This document shows positions 49,701-58,625 of a stretch of DNA of 64,000 bases, piece after piece. The stretch is taken from positions 3,195,001 to 3,259,000 of the forward strand of contig OZ020305.1 in NCBI GenBank assembly GCA_963971305.1. The letters are read 5' to 3'. The translations under genes and the position numbers were made by a program. Within the stretch, counting starts at the first letter, position 1; each line of letters begins with the position of its first letter. This stretch comes from Arcuatula senhousia. Its lineage: Eukaryota > Mollusca > Bivalvia > Mytilida > Mytilidae. The notes beneath the pieces are model-generated. The model was not told where the DNA came from. It did not search any database and saw nothing but the letters and a program-made list of their open reading frames with translations.

Positions 49701-52700
49701 AAGTTGACGATTGGAAAGTTGAAGTCATCACGTTTGTCATAGAGTCTTGTTGAAAGTCTTTCTAGATGTAGATCTAAATATGAAGCAGACTTCCTAGAAT
49801 CCGTTGTGTCCTTTATCTCAAGCTCCTGGGGATATATGAGATGGAGAAAGTCACCAAATCGAGAATTGTTAAGTGAAAGGACATCATCAATATAACGGAA
49901 CGTGAGGTTGAAAGAGAGAGCTAGTCTACGGTCTTTTTTGTCTAGAAGAGATTGTAAGAAGTCTGCTTCATATGAATGAAGAAAAAATCAGCAAGCAAAG
50001 GTGCACAATTAGTGCCCATTGGAATCCCTATTGTTTGCTGAAAAACACGTCCACCAAACTGAACAAATATGTTGTCAATAAAAAAGTTGAGCATGTCGAT
50101 TATTTGGTCTTCTGTAAATTTGTTCTTTTTCTTAGACTCATTGATGACAAAGTAAGTCTTGGTATAATCGACTACAAGAAATTTGTACCTGCGTTTTCCA
50201 TTCTTTTTGAAAAAGCTGCGTTTAATCAGTAAAGATTAAAGCCCTTTACAAAAATTCAAATTTTGAAGAAAAAAACAACACTTATCATTAAAAAGTAGGA
50301 TCTGATATTGTACTAAGTATTGATCAACATGTCTTACATGTATTTAGGTAGATCATGCTATACTTAGTACTTTAAAACTGATTATATTGGACCTTTTGAA
50401 TTCACAAAATAAAACATTTGATATTAATTGGTGCAAAAAAGATCGGACTAATTATGTGTGATCTTGAAAGATACTTTAACATGTGCAACTGTTAGTTGAA
50501 CTGAATGTAAAGAAATCGTACTATGCGGGGCCAAGGTGGTGACCGCCAAGAAGTGCACCACATTGACTAGATTTTTAGCTCCTACCAACCTCTCCCTTTT
50601 TCCCCGTGGTTTTCTATATTGGTTGTTTCTTTGTTTCTAACCCCACCTCATATTTCTCATTATCATTTCATGTTTCGTGTTCATTTATCATTTCATGTTC
50701 ATCGCGATCGCCTTCATGCAACCAATATAGTTTAGCAAGGACGTAATCCCGTATAGTAAATCACGCTTTTGTTTTGTTTTATGACTTTTAGCTTTAAGAC
50801 TTATTTGACACTACACATGGTTGTGGTGTGGCAATTTTTGCAACCCTCTTACCTTTTCATTTGCATGGTAGAAAATCAGAAGCAGGTCAGACGTACACAA
50901 CCAATATTGATTGGACCGCCTCGCTGAAAGGAACTACATTTGTATGTACATTGTAGCTTATAATTATGAAAATTGAAACTGCTTGCGCCCGGGCTCGTGG
51001 GACTATTGGTACATCATTTTAAGGCTATCTTCTTTGATAACAGTTGTATTGCTAAATCACAATTTCGTGTTTATGATTGGTTTTCTGTTACTCTGTATTG
51101 CGTTATAGTGAATAGTGATAATCATGAAATAAGGGCTCCCCGTTTAAGCCTTATGTCAAGTTACGTCGAGTTACGGGATTTTTCGTTCGTTTGTGTCTTG
51201 TTGAAAATCTCTAATAAACGAGCAACATCTTAAAGAAGCAGAGGTACCAATGGGGCATCCGAATATCGAAACAAAAGGACAGAGACAAAACCAATAAACA
51301 ACTACGAGAATGGGAAAAAAACAAACAGCATGTATAACACGGAAACACAAAATCTACTGAAAATAATTTAACAACGCGAGCTCTAGTCGTAACGACGGTG
51401 AACTAAGGTTCTCTGGAAGAGTAATCAGTTCCTTCCTGCTATAGAACACTTGTCATGTTTGAAATCATACTAATGAATATAATGGCTTTCATTTTTTGTT
51501 CAACTCCTGTTGTTTACTTTTGTTTCTACATTATTACGACTAGAATTCGCATTGTTAATTGATATTCAGTGGTTTTTGTGTTTCCGTGTTTCATATGTTG
51601 CTTTTTTTTCGTCCTGTCCTTGTTTGTGTTTGCTGGTTTTGTCTCTGCCCGACATTCGGATGCCCCATTGAAACTTCTGCTTCTTATTTGTTTGTGTCAG
51701 TAAATGTGTCGTAATTGTGCTATCCTGGGCATGTCTGTTATTCTTTTTCAAAGCTTTGGAATAAAAGGTTAGAATGTCCTTTAGTATAACATGTACTTAG
51801 CTTAACTTAACTTGACTTTTCATAAAATATTTATTTCTGATTTTGTTTAGTTAGTTTGAACAATTTAAATAGCCAATAGTTTTCTAAAACAAACCAAAGA
51901 AAACTAAACTAAATCGACCCCAGGGTTCATTTTCTTCTGAGCACACCATACTATGCCTGCCCAGTGGTTAGGAGCTATTTGACCAAAGCAAGTGTTTTGT
52001 TTTGCTTTTGGCAAACAATACATTGGCAGATAGTATATTTGTTTTCGACAAAACTTTAATATCGACTTCACTTATTAATCGCACTGAAAAGCCAACTTCT
52101 GGTTTACCTTGTAAGTTTGGTTTTGCATGTAGGTTAGGTTTTTACCAACTAGTATGTGTATCTTACTGTCCTAAATGTTATCCTTCCTACCTTAAATGGT
52201 AGTCCGTAGGTTATTAAAGGAATGCATGACTGGTGCCATCCTGCACCATGAATTAGCTGGCGTAATGGTAGCTTGATATTATTTTGTTTAACATGTATTA
52301 GAATATCAAGGTTCGACGTTTTTGATGGCATGTTGTAATAAAACTTCATACATGATAGACGTGACAAGGATACAATCTCTGTTGTTGTTAGAAACGCATT
52401 ACTGCCAAAGGGAATATTTTCACCTGATCCAGAGTTGAAAATGTCTAAGACGCTATAACCTGAAGACAAAAATCGTAACAACTAGGAATAATAAAAACTA
52501 AATAAACTTTTTAATAATAATTTCAAATTTTCTAAATCTAAAGCAACATTTTAATAGACTATTAACTGTTATTATTTTAGATAGCTTTGAAATAAGAGGT
52601 AAGAATATCCTTTAGTATTACTTAATAAAGCTTTATGTATCCCAGTCCTTGTTATTAAAATAATTTAAAAAAAAACACATACAATGTTTTTGACAAGCAG

Positions 52701-54562
52701 AAAGATACACAGGAAAAATAGCTACGGATGTATTACGGATTGTCCTCAATCCATCCGTAAATCATCCGTTTTTTCATCCGTAAAACGGTTATTTCATGCA
52801 CGTCTGAAATTTATAAGTAATGAACTATCTGTAAAACGGATGAACATTTACGGATGAATATTATTCTTTCCGTTTTTCATCCGTAGCTAAAACCAGCCGT
52901 AAAACGTCCGTATTTTATCCGTTTATCATACGTATCATGAAAATACCATTTTCACAGAAAAATTTCCCCAAATCCCTTTAAAATTAATGGATAGGACCTG
53001 AATCATTTGGAAACAAAAATACAGGGTATTTTAAATGCTACGGATGAATTCCATCCGTAAACCATCCGTACTACGGATGGTTATACGGATGAAAAACGTC
53101 CGTGTGCTCGATTTTTCCGTATTCATCCGTAAATTTACGGATGAATTATGGATGGTTTACGGATGAAAACATCCGTAGCTATTATTCCTGTGTAGCAATG
53201 ATGCATTTCAATGTCAAAAGTCCGAAAATATAATGACAAACCAGAAACCACAAACGAGACAAACACGAAGAAACAGACAAAACAGACAAATACATCTGAA
53301 TAGCAACCGATAACACAATTTCAAGTCGTAACGAGAGTAAACTCGGGTGCTCAAGAAGAGTAACAAGTTTATGTTTGTTGCAACACACTCGTTGCAATGC
53401 TAACAGTGAACTCAGTGTGTCAAATTAATTCATATGAGATTTGGCGAGTGGGTAAACATTGTTACTTTTTTATGGGCGGAGGCTTACTTTTCCTCTTACT
53501 TTTGACGTTTTATAGGTCTTTTTATTTGTATTTTGTGCTTGCATGTTTATGGTGTTATTTTTTGTAATTACCAGTACTTACCTGAACTATTATTTGCCCG
53601 TGGAATATTAAATTGGCCATTTCCATACATCGCATTTGTTCTAATCCATCTTAAACCAGTTTGTGACGTAGTGTAACTGCACAAATCATGATCGAAAGTA
53701 CATCCGTTTGGCAATACATCATACTCATACAGTTGATTACCACAGCAGCCGCCTTGGGCTACAAAGCAGAATAATGAGCAGCTAGGGATAAAATGGCACA
53801 AACATAATAAAACATCATTATAATTTGTTATTCTTTGATTTTGCACTAAATGTCTTACAAGATGTAATATGTCTTTAAAATTAAAAACGAAAGAATATGG
53901 AATATGTGCCAAAAAGACACGATCCACATATTGAAATGATTTGAATAAATGTACAAAAGCAAAATTTCACTGCGTGTGAAGCGCTTTTCTGGGTTAACCT
54001 TCATCAGACACGCTAGGAGTAGAAAACTTGGAAAACCGGAAATATTAGATTTGATTAAAAAAAAAAAAATGCCAAAAAATATTACAACAATGACCAAACA
54101 GATAAATATATCAATTTTTAAAGAAACAGCCAAATGTTGTCGTCTTTGTGTTCAACTGTTATATCTTCAATTAAGATATGCTGATTTTTAATGGTCATAT
54201 AAGGTAGTATTTTCTTGAACCATAATTGGGGTTTCCGATAATTTTTTGGCATCTATCATATCTTTACAACTTACTCGATCGTCTAATATTTCAGGCAGAC
54301 ATATGTGTACATAAAATTAGATAATAGAAGAACTCCGTTTGAAATCACAAAGTAGTACAAAGTTTACAGGTACAAAAAAAAACTAAAAACAAAAAAAAAA
54401 ACAAAAAAAAAAAAAAACACGAAGGTCGTTATTTCGATTTTGAGAAGCTTAATAGCAGCATCTGTAAACGATGCTGAATCAAATCGTGTTCCGTAACTTA
54501 CCGAAGCATCTGTTGACGGAATACAACAAGAAAACACAAATAAGAGAGAACTCTGACGACAT
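40730..54562 (-). CDS. MAM-domain, mucin-stalk, single-pass membrane protein (five exons)
   Basis: Exons: 54562-54502, 53758-53582, 52459-52191, 45110-45038 and 43704-40730. Every intron is GT-AG and the phases chain correctly (1, 1, 0, 1), giving one open frame of 1185 codons including the stop. Order in the protein: signal peptide (about 1-20, hydrophobic LICVFLLYSV); Cys-rich lead and MAM domain (about 22-193); Thr/Ser/Pro-rich mucin stalk (about 195-1040); membrane segment (about 1050-1073); basic stop-transfer; cytoplasmic tail to 1184. The MAM unit is flanked by phase 1 introns, as usual for shuffled extracellular modules. MAM domains mediate adhesion or dimerisation, and the stalk is expected to be heavily O-glycosylated; the ligand is unknown. 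Introns are full of mobile DNA. The assembly is inferred from sequence, without transcripts. Confidence 0.8.
43858..44468. repeat. Intron 4 block of AGAACTGTCAGG motifs
   Basis: More than fifteen copies of AGAACTGTC or its complement GACAGTTCT lie in two clusters (43858-44070 and 44205-44468) around an AT-rich middle. The clusters are partly inverted relative to each other, suggesting an inverted-repeat element inside the intron. Its termini are not sharp. Confidence 0.6.
45038..45110 (-). CDS. Exon 4: end of the MAM domain
   Basis: Acceptor ttcctttcag, donor C|GTTAGT. The 73 bases read IIFSSTKNDVHSIVGIDDIT then FYGK. GIDDITF is the characteristic closing strand of MAM domains (usually IAIDDIxF). 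It starts in phase 0 after exon 3 and ends in phase 1, exactly as exon 5 requires. Confidence 0.85.
45240..45330 (+). mobile_element. PLE-1 terminal stub
   Basis: gtcccgttcttgtaggtgtt, then ctctgccctatcggactttt to the family terminus. It lies in intron 3, antisense to the gene. Confidence 0.6.
45335..45630. other. Intron 3 sequence, unassigned
   Basis: A GC-richer patch at about 45370-45540 has no recognisable homology within the window. Confidence 0.25.
45640..46030 (+). mobile_element. PLE-1 3' fragment
   Basis: Decayed last codons of the reverse transcriptase (about 45690-45800), then the untranslated end (cttccagggcacctgagttc) to ccccattggtgcctatttgc. In intron 3, antisense to the gene. 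Confidence 0.7.
46035..46570. other. Intron 3 sequence, unassigned
   Basis: Contains short repeats (actttcactttgcaatgc) near 46210-46260. No exon supported. Confidence 0.3.
46575..46808. repeat. Array of ATTCGAAATTCGAGAT motifs
   Basis: About ten copies of gattcgaaattcgagat variants, each itself a partial palindrome. A mirror-orientation block (aatctcgtatttcgaagctc) lies at 48431-48490, so the two may be the ends of one element enclosing PLE-2. Confidence 0.65.
46838..47720 (+). pseudogene. PLE-2 reverse transcriptase, decayed
   Basis: Starts with DNIFVTYGGEIFQQQVGIPI, then GTNCAPLLVDLFLYSYETEF (the conserved block before the active site). The catalytic IDDVLSVNNS follows at about 47013-47042, with the preceding Tyr/Arg codon damaged; then FLDLHLEFDPGGHLSTKLYD, KRDDFNFKIINFPNLESNI and a frameshifted C-terminus. 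It ends with the PLE-2 untranslated terminus (GAGATTGATTCTCCAAG at about 47660). Several stops and frame changes make it non-functional. It lies in intron 3, antisense to the gene. It is the longest PLE-2 copy here. Confidence 0.8.
47725..48430. other. Intron 3 sequence, unassigned
   Basis: A GC-richer stretch at about 48050-48260 has no long frame. Not recognised. Confidence 0.3.
48431..48490. repeat. Mirror block of ATTCGAAATTCGAGAT array
   Basis: aatctcgtatttcgaagctc, then gcatttcgaatctctaatct: the inverse of the motif array at 46575-46808. Confidence 0.55.
48495..49160. other. Intron 3 sequence, no features
   Basis: AT-rich with no recognised repeat. Confidence 0.3.
49165..50228 (-). 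pseudogene. PLE-1 reverse transcriptase, longest copy, frameshifted
   Basis: On the minus strand: basic lead (SFFKKNGKRRYKFLVVDYTK), NKFTEDQIIDMLNFFIDNIF, then GGRVFQQTIGIPMGTNCAPL. A one-base deletion at about 49975-49985 follows, relative to the copy at 28682. The catalytic block (rYIDDVLSLN) is therefore out of frame at about 49860-49900, and the remainder continues in shifted frames with scattered stops. The 3' untranslated end closes at 49165 with the family terminus. It is 5'-truncated before the palm domain. It lies in intron 3, in the same orientation as the gene. Confidence 0.8.
50232..50525. other. Intron 3 sequence, no features
   Basis: AT-rich. Confidence 0.3.
50528..50735 (+). 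mobile_element. Family B fragment
   Basis: gtgcaccacattgactagat, then ctcctaccaacctctccctt, then ttcatgttcatcgcgatcgc: the middle to tail-side part in the same orientation as family A copy 2. The simple-repeat tail is missing. Confidence 0.5.
50740..51228. other. Intron 3 sequence with an unassigned open frame
   Basis: A plus-strand frame of 86 codons at 50973-51233 is GC-richer than its surroundings and ends beside AATAAA (ctaataaacgag). Not recognised and not called as a gene. Confidence 0.25.
51232..51455 (-). mobile_element. PLE-1 3' end, left arm of an inverted pair
   Basis: Starts at the family terminus (gcagaggtaccaatggggca) and runs back to ggttctctggaagagtaatc. Confidence 0.65.
51532..51690 (+). 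mobile_element. PLE-1 3' end, right arm of an inverted pair
   Basis: attacgactagaattcgcat through tctctgcccgacattcgga, which has lost about 10 bases of the usual CTTTCGGACTTTTG, to ccccattgaaacttctgctt. With 51232-51455 it forms a divergent pair about 75 bp apart, joined at their 5' sides. Confidence 0.65.
51700..52190. other. Intron 3 sequence next to exon 3
   Basis: AT-rich. The donor side of exon 3 (AAG|GTAGGA) is at 52190. No repeat recognised. Confidence 0.4.
52191..52459 (-). CDS. Exon 3: central MAM domain
   Basis: Acceptor tttgtcttcag at 52460-52461, donor AAG|GTAGGA at 52189-52190. The 269 bases encode YSVLDIFNSGSGENIPFGSN, then a Cys-containing strand (LSCMKFYYNM, the CLxFWYHM equivalent of MAM domains), SNLDILIHV, a Trp (GAGWHQSC) and YGLPFK. 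It enters in phase 1 and leaves in phase 0. The same exon of the plus-strand paralogue is at 63476-63750. Confidence 0.85.
52708..53192. mobile_element. 485-bp inverted-repeat MITE built of TTTACGGATG motifs
   Basis: Inverted ends CACAGGAAAAATAGCTACGG / CCGTAGCTATTATTCCTGTG flanked by TA at 52706-52707 and 53193-53194. About twenty copies of TACGGATG or CATCCGTA fill both halves in mixed orientation. Non-coding. It sits in intron 2. Its CAC-start, TA-flanked plan resembles the element at 22501-24281. Confidence 0.8.
53198..53432 (-). mobile_element. PLE-1 3' fragment
   Basis: atttcaatgtcaaaagtccg through agagtaaactcgggtgctca to the decayed codons for DTLS near 53420. It abuts the MITE on its left and lies in intron 2, same strand as the gene. 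Confidence 0.65.
53582..53758 (-). CDS. Exon 2: Cys-rich start of the MAM domain
   Basis: Acceptor attctgctttgtag at 53759-53760, donor TCAG|GTAAGT at 53580-53581. The 177 bases encode QGGCCGNQLYEYDVLPNGCT then FDHDLCSYTT, matching the MAM opening (CTFExDLCxW), and LRWIRTNAMYGNGQ. Phase 1 at both ends. About 85% identical by eye to 63033-63215. Confidence 0.85.
53972..54013 (-). ncRNA. Hammerhead-like ribozyme in intron 1
   Basis: Minus strand: stem I GCGTGT pairs perfectly with ACACGC; CTGATGA; a short stem II (GG/CC) with a loop; GAAA; stem III of two A-U pairs around a GCGC loop; cleavage triplet TTC. The order and spacing are those of a type I hammerhead. The pair next to the core in stem II is A opposite A instead of G-C, so activity is doubtful. 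It is transcribed in sense within intron 1 of the MAM-mucin gene. Cleavage would be 3' of the C at 53978. Confidence 0.55.
54502..54562 (-). CDS. Exon 1: signal peptide
   Basis: Start ATG at 54562-54560, 20 codons (MSSEFSLICVFLLYSVNRCF) plus one base, donor TTCG|GTAAGTTA at 54500-54501. Joining to exon 2 creates an Ala codon directly before QGGCCG, a plausible signal-peptidase site (CFA|QGG). Another ATG upstream in a different frame would give the wrong phase for exon 2, which is why this start was chosen. Confidence 0.75.
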
Positions 54563-54564
54563 GA

Positions 54565-55055
54565 GAAAAGTATTCAAACTTAGTAAACTTCATAATCATC
54601 GTAAACCAGCAATTAATTTATTTTAAAATAAATAATCATTGAAATCAAATCTTTATCTTTCAAATACCAAATCGATGAAATAATCTGACAGATATACTGT
54701 CAACTTTGACACTAGATGTGACAGTTAAGTCATACATTTGTACATGCAAGATTAGTATGTTTAGATAACCACTTTTACACTGATAAAAATCGAAAGTGAT
54801 TTTCGTTTAAAATTTTAAAACTCTGGAATAAGACTTTTCATTTTCCCTTTCTTACTTTTAGCTTGTTTTCTTTCGCTTTATACTGTAGCTTTGTTGTTGT
54901 TTTTCCTTTCAGTGTTTTTCTTTTGGAAATAAATGCCTAGCCTACGAAAAAGTGTATGGATTTCGCCACCCCAAACCAGATTATTCTTTAAGATAAGATT
55001 AGTTTTCGATAATAAATGTATGCTTTTAAGTTGGACAACTGTGAACATGTATTCA
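54565..55055. other. 5' flank of the MAM-mucin gene
   Basis: AT-rich. No TATA-like element could be singled out from the general AT richness, and no CpG-rich stretch is seen. Confidence 0.3.
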
Positions 55056-55061
55056 TAAGTA

Positions 55062-55570
55062 TATGGCCTGGGTGACCGAGTGGTCCTAGGCGCTGGTTCA
55101 CCTCGTTTCATGTAAGAGGCACAATAGGGATAGTTTGTCCTTTTTCAATTTAAAATCTGAACAGGAAAAAAAAGAGATCTTTATTTTTAAGGAACTTAAA
55201 ATGAAAAATTGATAGATATTGAATCGGAAATTACCATATCTAGGTCCAGCTATGCTTTATTTTATAATTTTATTTGTAGTTTTTGTTCTGCATATACTAA
55301 AACATAGGTAGAAAATTTCACTATTTTTAACGAAAGGTACAGATAACCTTAAATACCACACTATTGATCACTAGCCGATCAACTCTTAGCTGGCGTTCCA
55401 GTCCTGTTTGTAATTTACAAAAAGGGACTTCTTAAACTGTATGTGATTAGGTATGTCAGTTACCTGCCCAAGGTCTGTGGTTTTCCTCCCAATTAAAACT
55501 GACCGCCCTACATGTACATGGCCCAGGTGCGCAGATAAAGGGCGTTAAACACAAACACACACACACTGTA
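55062..55570 (+). mobile_element. tRNA-headed SINE, probably interrupted
   Basis: Head at 55062-55110: GGGTGACCGAGTGGTCCTAG has a pol III A box of the Leu/Ser tRNA type. Tail at about 55385-55550: acctgcccaaggtctgtggt, ttttcctcccaattaaaact, gaccgcc and gggcgttaaacacaaacaca, a typical molluscan SINE end with a CA-rich tail. About 230 unrelated AT-rich bases lie between, and no B box is visible. Confidence 0.5.
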
Positions 55571-55650
55571 TGCATAAGCGTAAGTCTACGGCTGGAAACT
55601 TTTTTGTTTCACATTGTAACATGTGCGTCTCTTTTTTTTTCATATTGCTG

Positions 55651-55841
55651 GGGCTTGTTTAGGGGGGTACCAATATCCCATATCCCCGTAATTTTTTCAT
55701 CAAATATCCCATATCCCAAAAAGTGTTAAATAAAATGGACTTAAATATTCCATATCCCAGTAAGTTTTGCCTCAAATATCCCGTATCTCATGACAAAATT
55801 GTGTGAATATCCCATATCCCAATATACCCTAAACAAGCCTC
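55651..55841. mobile_element. 190-bp MITE with ATATCCC motifs
   Basis: Inverted ends GGCTTGTTTAGGG / CCCTAAACAAGCC. The body is mostly AATATCCCATATCCC-type units (about seven). No target duplication was identified. Confidence 0.65.
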
Positions 55842-55960
55842 TTTGTTTTTCAAAAATATAGCCCGTGGTCCCTACTCTTAGTGTGTCCTTAGTTTTGAAT
55901 AGTGCAAGTAAAGGAAACAACAAAAGAAAGGAAGGTAAATGATGTTGATACCACGTCTGT

Positions 55961-56120
55961 AGTCCGACAACCCAATAAGCCGACAACCCAATGGTCCGAC
56001 AGCCCAATTAGCCGACAACCCAATGGTCCGACAGCCCAATAAGCCGACAACCCAATGGCCCGACAGCCCAATAGTCCGACAACCCACTGGTCCGACAACC
56101 CAACCCACTGGTCCGACAAC
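55961..56120. repeat. 14-16 bp minisatellite
   Basis: About eleven units of CCGACAACCCAATGGT / CCGACAGCCCAATAAG variants in two alternating types. The minus-strand frames here (GCRTIGLSAYWVVG-like) are translations of the repeat. Confidence 0.9.
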
Positions 56121-56214
56121 ATACAAGAATGACCGATATCGAATATAAAAAAAATATAAAAAATTTTGAGCAGCTGTTCACAAATGAATACCCCCACCCC
56201 GCCCACAATCAATC

Positions 56215-56760
56215 AGAAGAAATTTTAAAATAAGAGGTGCAGATCTACATTATATAACGAAAATTGTGTGAAAGTTTTATGAAAATCCATTGAAGGGTTT
56301 AGGACAAGTAGCGTTTAAGAGATGGGTACCCCTTGGCGTCAAATGACGAAGTTCGTGTTTTGCTGCGGGAAAACCTAAAAATTATTTTGATCAAATTTTA
56401 GAATAGATGCACATCGATCATGTCTTAATATACTTCAAACATCATTGTATGAAAGTTTCATGAAAATTCATTGAGGAGTTTAGGAGCAGTTGCGGATAAG
56501 GGATGGGTAACCTCTGGTAGTCGAATGGCCCAGGCCATATATTGCTAGGGAAACCCAAAAATCATTTTGATCGAATTTCTAAATAAAAGGTGCACATCTA
56601 CATTATGTAATAAAGATTGTGTGAAAGTTTTATGAAAATCCATCAAGGGGTTAAAGAGGATTTGGGATAAGAGATGGGTATCCTTAGGTGCAACGGAAGG
56701 AAGGACGGACGGACATCTCTACCTCTATATCCCCCCACTTTTCAATCGGGGGTATAATTA
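56215..56760. mobile_element. Pearl-like tandem-core element, unit about 173-180 bp
   Basis: Units start near 56220, 56393 and 56573 (aggtgcagatctacatta, tgtgaaagttttatgaaaat, aagagatgggta). The right end has an ACGG tract (ggaaggaaggacggacggac) followed by ctctatatccccccactttt. Confidence 0.7.
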
Positions 56761-56764
56761 TGCC

Positions 56765-57435
56765 TCGTCTTCTAATGTGAATATAGCATTTGTAATTGGG
56801 ACTGTACGCCCGTGTGTAGGCCCACATAAGATTAACTTTTAGGTTTAAGTGACTTTTCATTTAACAGGTCGAAGATTTTACCTTTCAAAGATAATGTTTT
56901 CGTCAAACTTTTAACCAATAGTTTTTGAGAGAGTATAAATAAATACGATCGCCAACACGTGCTTTTTATGAAATGATTAAATATAACATGACTCGCAAAA
57001 CAAATCTTTAAAATGAGCGGAGAAAAAATTGGTTGTTGTATTTGTATTAATGTCATATTAAAAATAAACATATTAAAGAAACACTTTTTCACCCAAACAG
57101 CTTTGACAAGTAGGGAGATTTTATGGTCATGTTTACCTTTTTGATTGTCAATTGACCAATACACTTAATGAAATAGAAGTCAATAAAAGGAACATAACAT
57201 TACTTAATAAGGAGAATATACCCATGTTAAACAAAATAACGTTTAAAACCAATTATATTTGGTATTTGCGAAATATGAGCGAGGAAGTTAAAGAATACAT
57301 GTTTATGTTGGGAACTTTTCTATCAAACCGACGAAATTTTTTTACCATTTTCCCCCATTTGAAAGGTCAATCTTTTACAATTTTGATTGATTAATAAGTC
57401 AAACGAAATCTAGAAAACCCGACCTGTTTAAGGGT
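56765..57435. other. No gene recognised
   Basis: AT-rich. The frames at 56832-57164 and 57152-57394 are low-complexity, with no motif. Confidence 0.3.
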
Positions 57436-57439
57436 AACA

Positions 57440-57592
57440 TTATATGTTACATACGGGCGAAGAACATGAAATGGTTGATAAAATGATCATGAAATAAAGA
57501 GAAATATGAGTCCGATGGGAAATAATGAAACAGTAAATTTTGAAAGCCACTAGAAAATTGAGAAGTAATAAATGGGGTGGAAAATTGTGCAA
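57440..57592 (-). mobile_element. Family B fragment
   Basis: gcgaagaacatgaaatggtt, ttttgaaagccactagaaaa, ggggtggaaaattgtgc. It ends exactly where the gypsy reverse-transcriptase frame begins, so it may have truncated that element. Confidence 0.5.
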
Positions 57593-57594
57593 AT

Positions 57595-57777
57595 GTGCAG
57601 TTTTGTTTCTGTTGCGATTTCCGATATTTGAATTCACAGACGCAAACATTCAGTTACGCTATTCCTGACTTGCAAGAGCTGACGGAATCGTTTACGGAAT
57701 ATACGCCTAGCTTCATAACGTCGATCAATCTCAGTTCCGGATTTTTCCAGATGTCAATCGAGCCGAATAGTTCCAAA
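57595..57777 (+). pseudogene. Gypsy reverse transcriptase, N-terminal part
   Basis: Reads FCCDFRYLNSQTQTFSYAIP and DLQELTESF, then INLSSGFFQM. The last is the motif A position, where the first catalytic Asp (usually LDL-SGF/Y) is Asn, a one-base change. The frame then breaks at the insertion after NSSK. Confidence 0.75.
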
Positions 57778-58354
57778 GGGGTAGGGGCTATAAGGTGCTT
57801 ATTTGGCCCCAAATTTGTCATGAAAATGAATTTAGAGAACAGATAAAGTTTATACTGTAATTTATTAATGTTATGCATGGTTGAACTGTAACAAGCTCAA
57901 ATACACATATCATCATTGACATGACGTCACAATTATTTGTTTAATGACGTCATATTTTAAGAAAAGCTGAAAAATGACCCAAATTCACAAATTTCAGACC
58001 AGTTTTTCATAAATTTAAATACTTCCACATGCCTCCACCAAAAAGATGTTTCACACACTGTGCTATTGAGTTATTTTAAATATTTTTCCAAAGTTTAGTA
58101 TTGGTGGAGGCCTGTGGAGGCATTAAAATTTAACAAAAACCAATGTAAAATATGATGTTTTTCGCCATTTTTGACAAAATTAATAAAATAGTCATTTTTC
58201 ATTGACCTGTCTGAAGAAAGGTTCTAAACTCACAATGCCATAATTGCCAAATACTTGGTTTGCATCATTTTAAGAATGAAAATTTAACATAGTTCATTCA
58301 AATAAAGGATACTGGAATTATGGGGCCAAAACAGGGTCTTAGTGCCCCTACCCC
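57778..58354. mobile_element. 577-bp TIR element inside gypsy reverse transcriptase
   Basis: GGGGTAGGGGC...GCCCCTACCCC ends, with the similarity extending about 33 bases to ggcccc on each side. AT-rich, non-coding body. Removing it restores continuity of the gypsy frame between NSSK and the TAFSTCYDTF block. A target duplication is not evident beyond AAA/TTT at the edges. Confidence 0.75.
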
Positions 58355-58625
58355 TTTACAGCTTTTAGTACATGTTACGATACATTCAAATTCCAACGCT
58401 TACCGATGGGTCTAAGTTCGTCACCGAATTCCTTTCAACTGCTCATGGATAAAGTTCTTCGTGGGTTGACATTCAAATCGTGCCTTTGCTACTTAGACGA
58501 TGTACCTATTTGTTCTGAAACTTTTAACCAGCACATGCAAGATATAAATGAAGTTTTCGAACGGTTTCGATCCGCTGGGTTTAAGTTGAACCCAAAGAAA
58601 TGTGCTTTTGCCCGACGTTCTTGTA
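58355..58625 (+). pseudogene. Gypsy reverse transcriptase, core with YLDD
   Basis: FKFQRLPMGLSSSPNSFQLL (motif B region), then CLCYLDDVPICS with the catalytic YLDD box, then FKLNPKKCAFARRSC. The frame is intact up to the next insertion. Confidence 0.85.

Noticed and set aside
54502..54600. An alternative first exon starting at the upstream ATG (about 54577) of the MAM gene.
   Set aside because: That frame reaches the donor in phase 2, but exon 2 needs phase 1. The chosen ATG gives phase 1 and a cleaner signal peptide.
55878..56212. Overlapping minus-strand frames rich in Gly, Leu, Ser and Trp.
   Set aside because: Translation of the 14-16 bp minisatellite in three frames.
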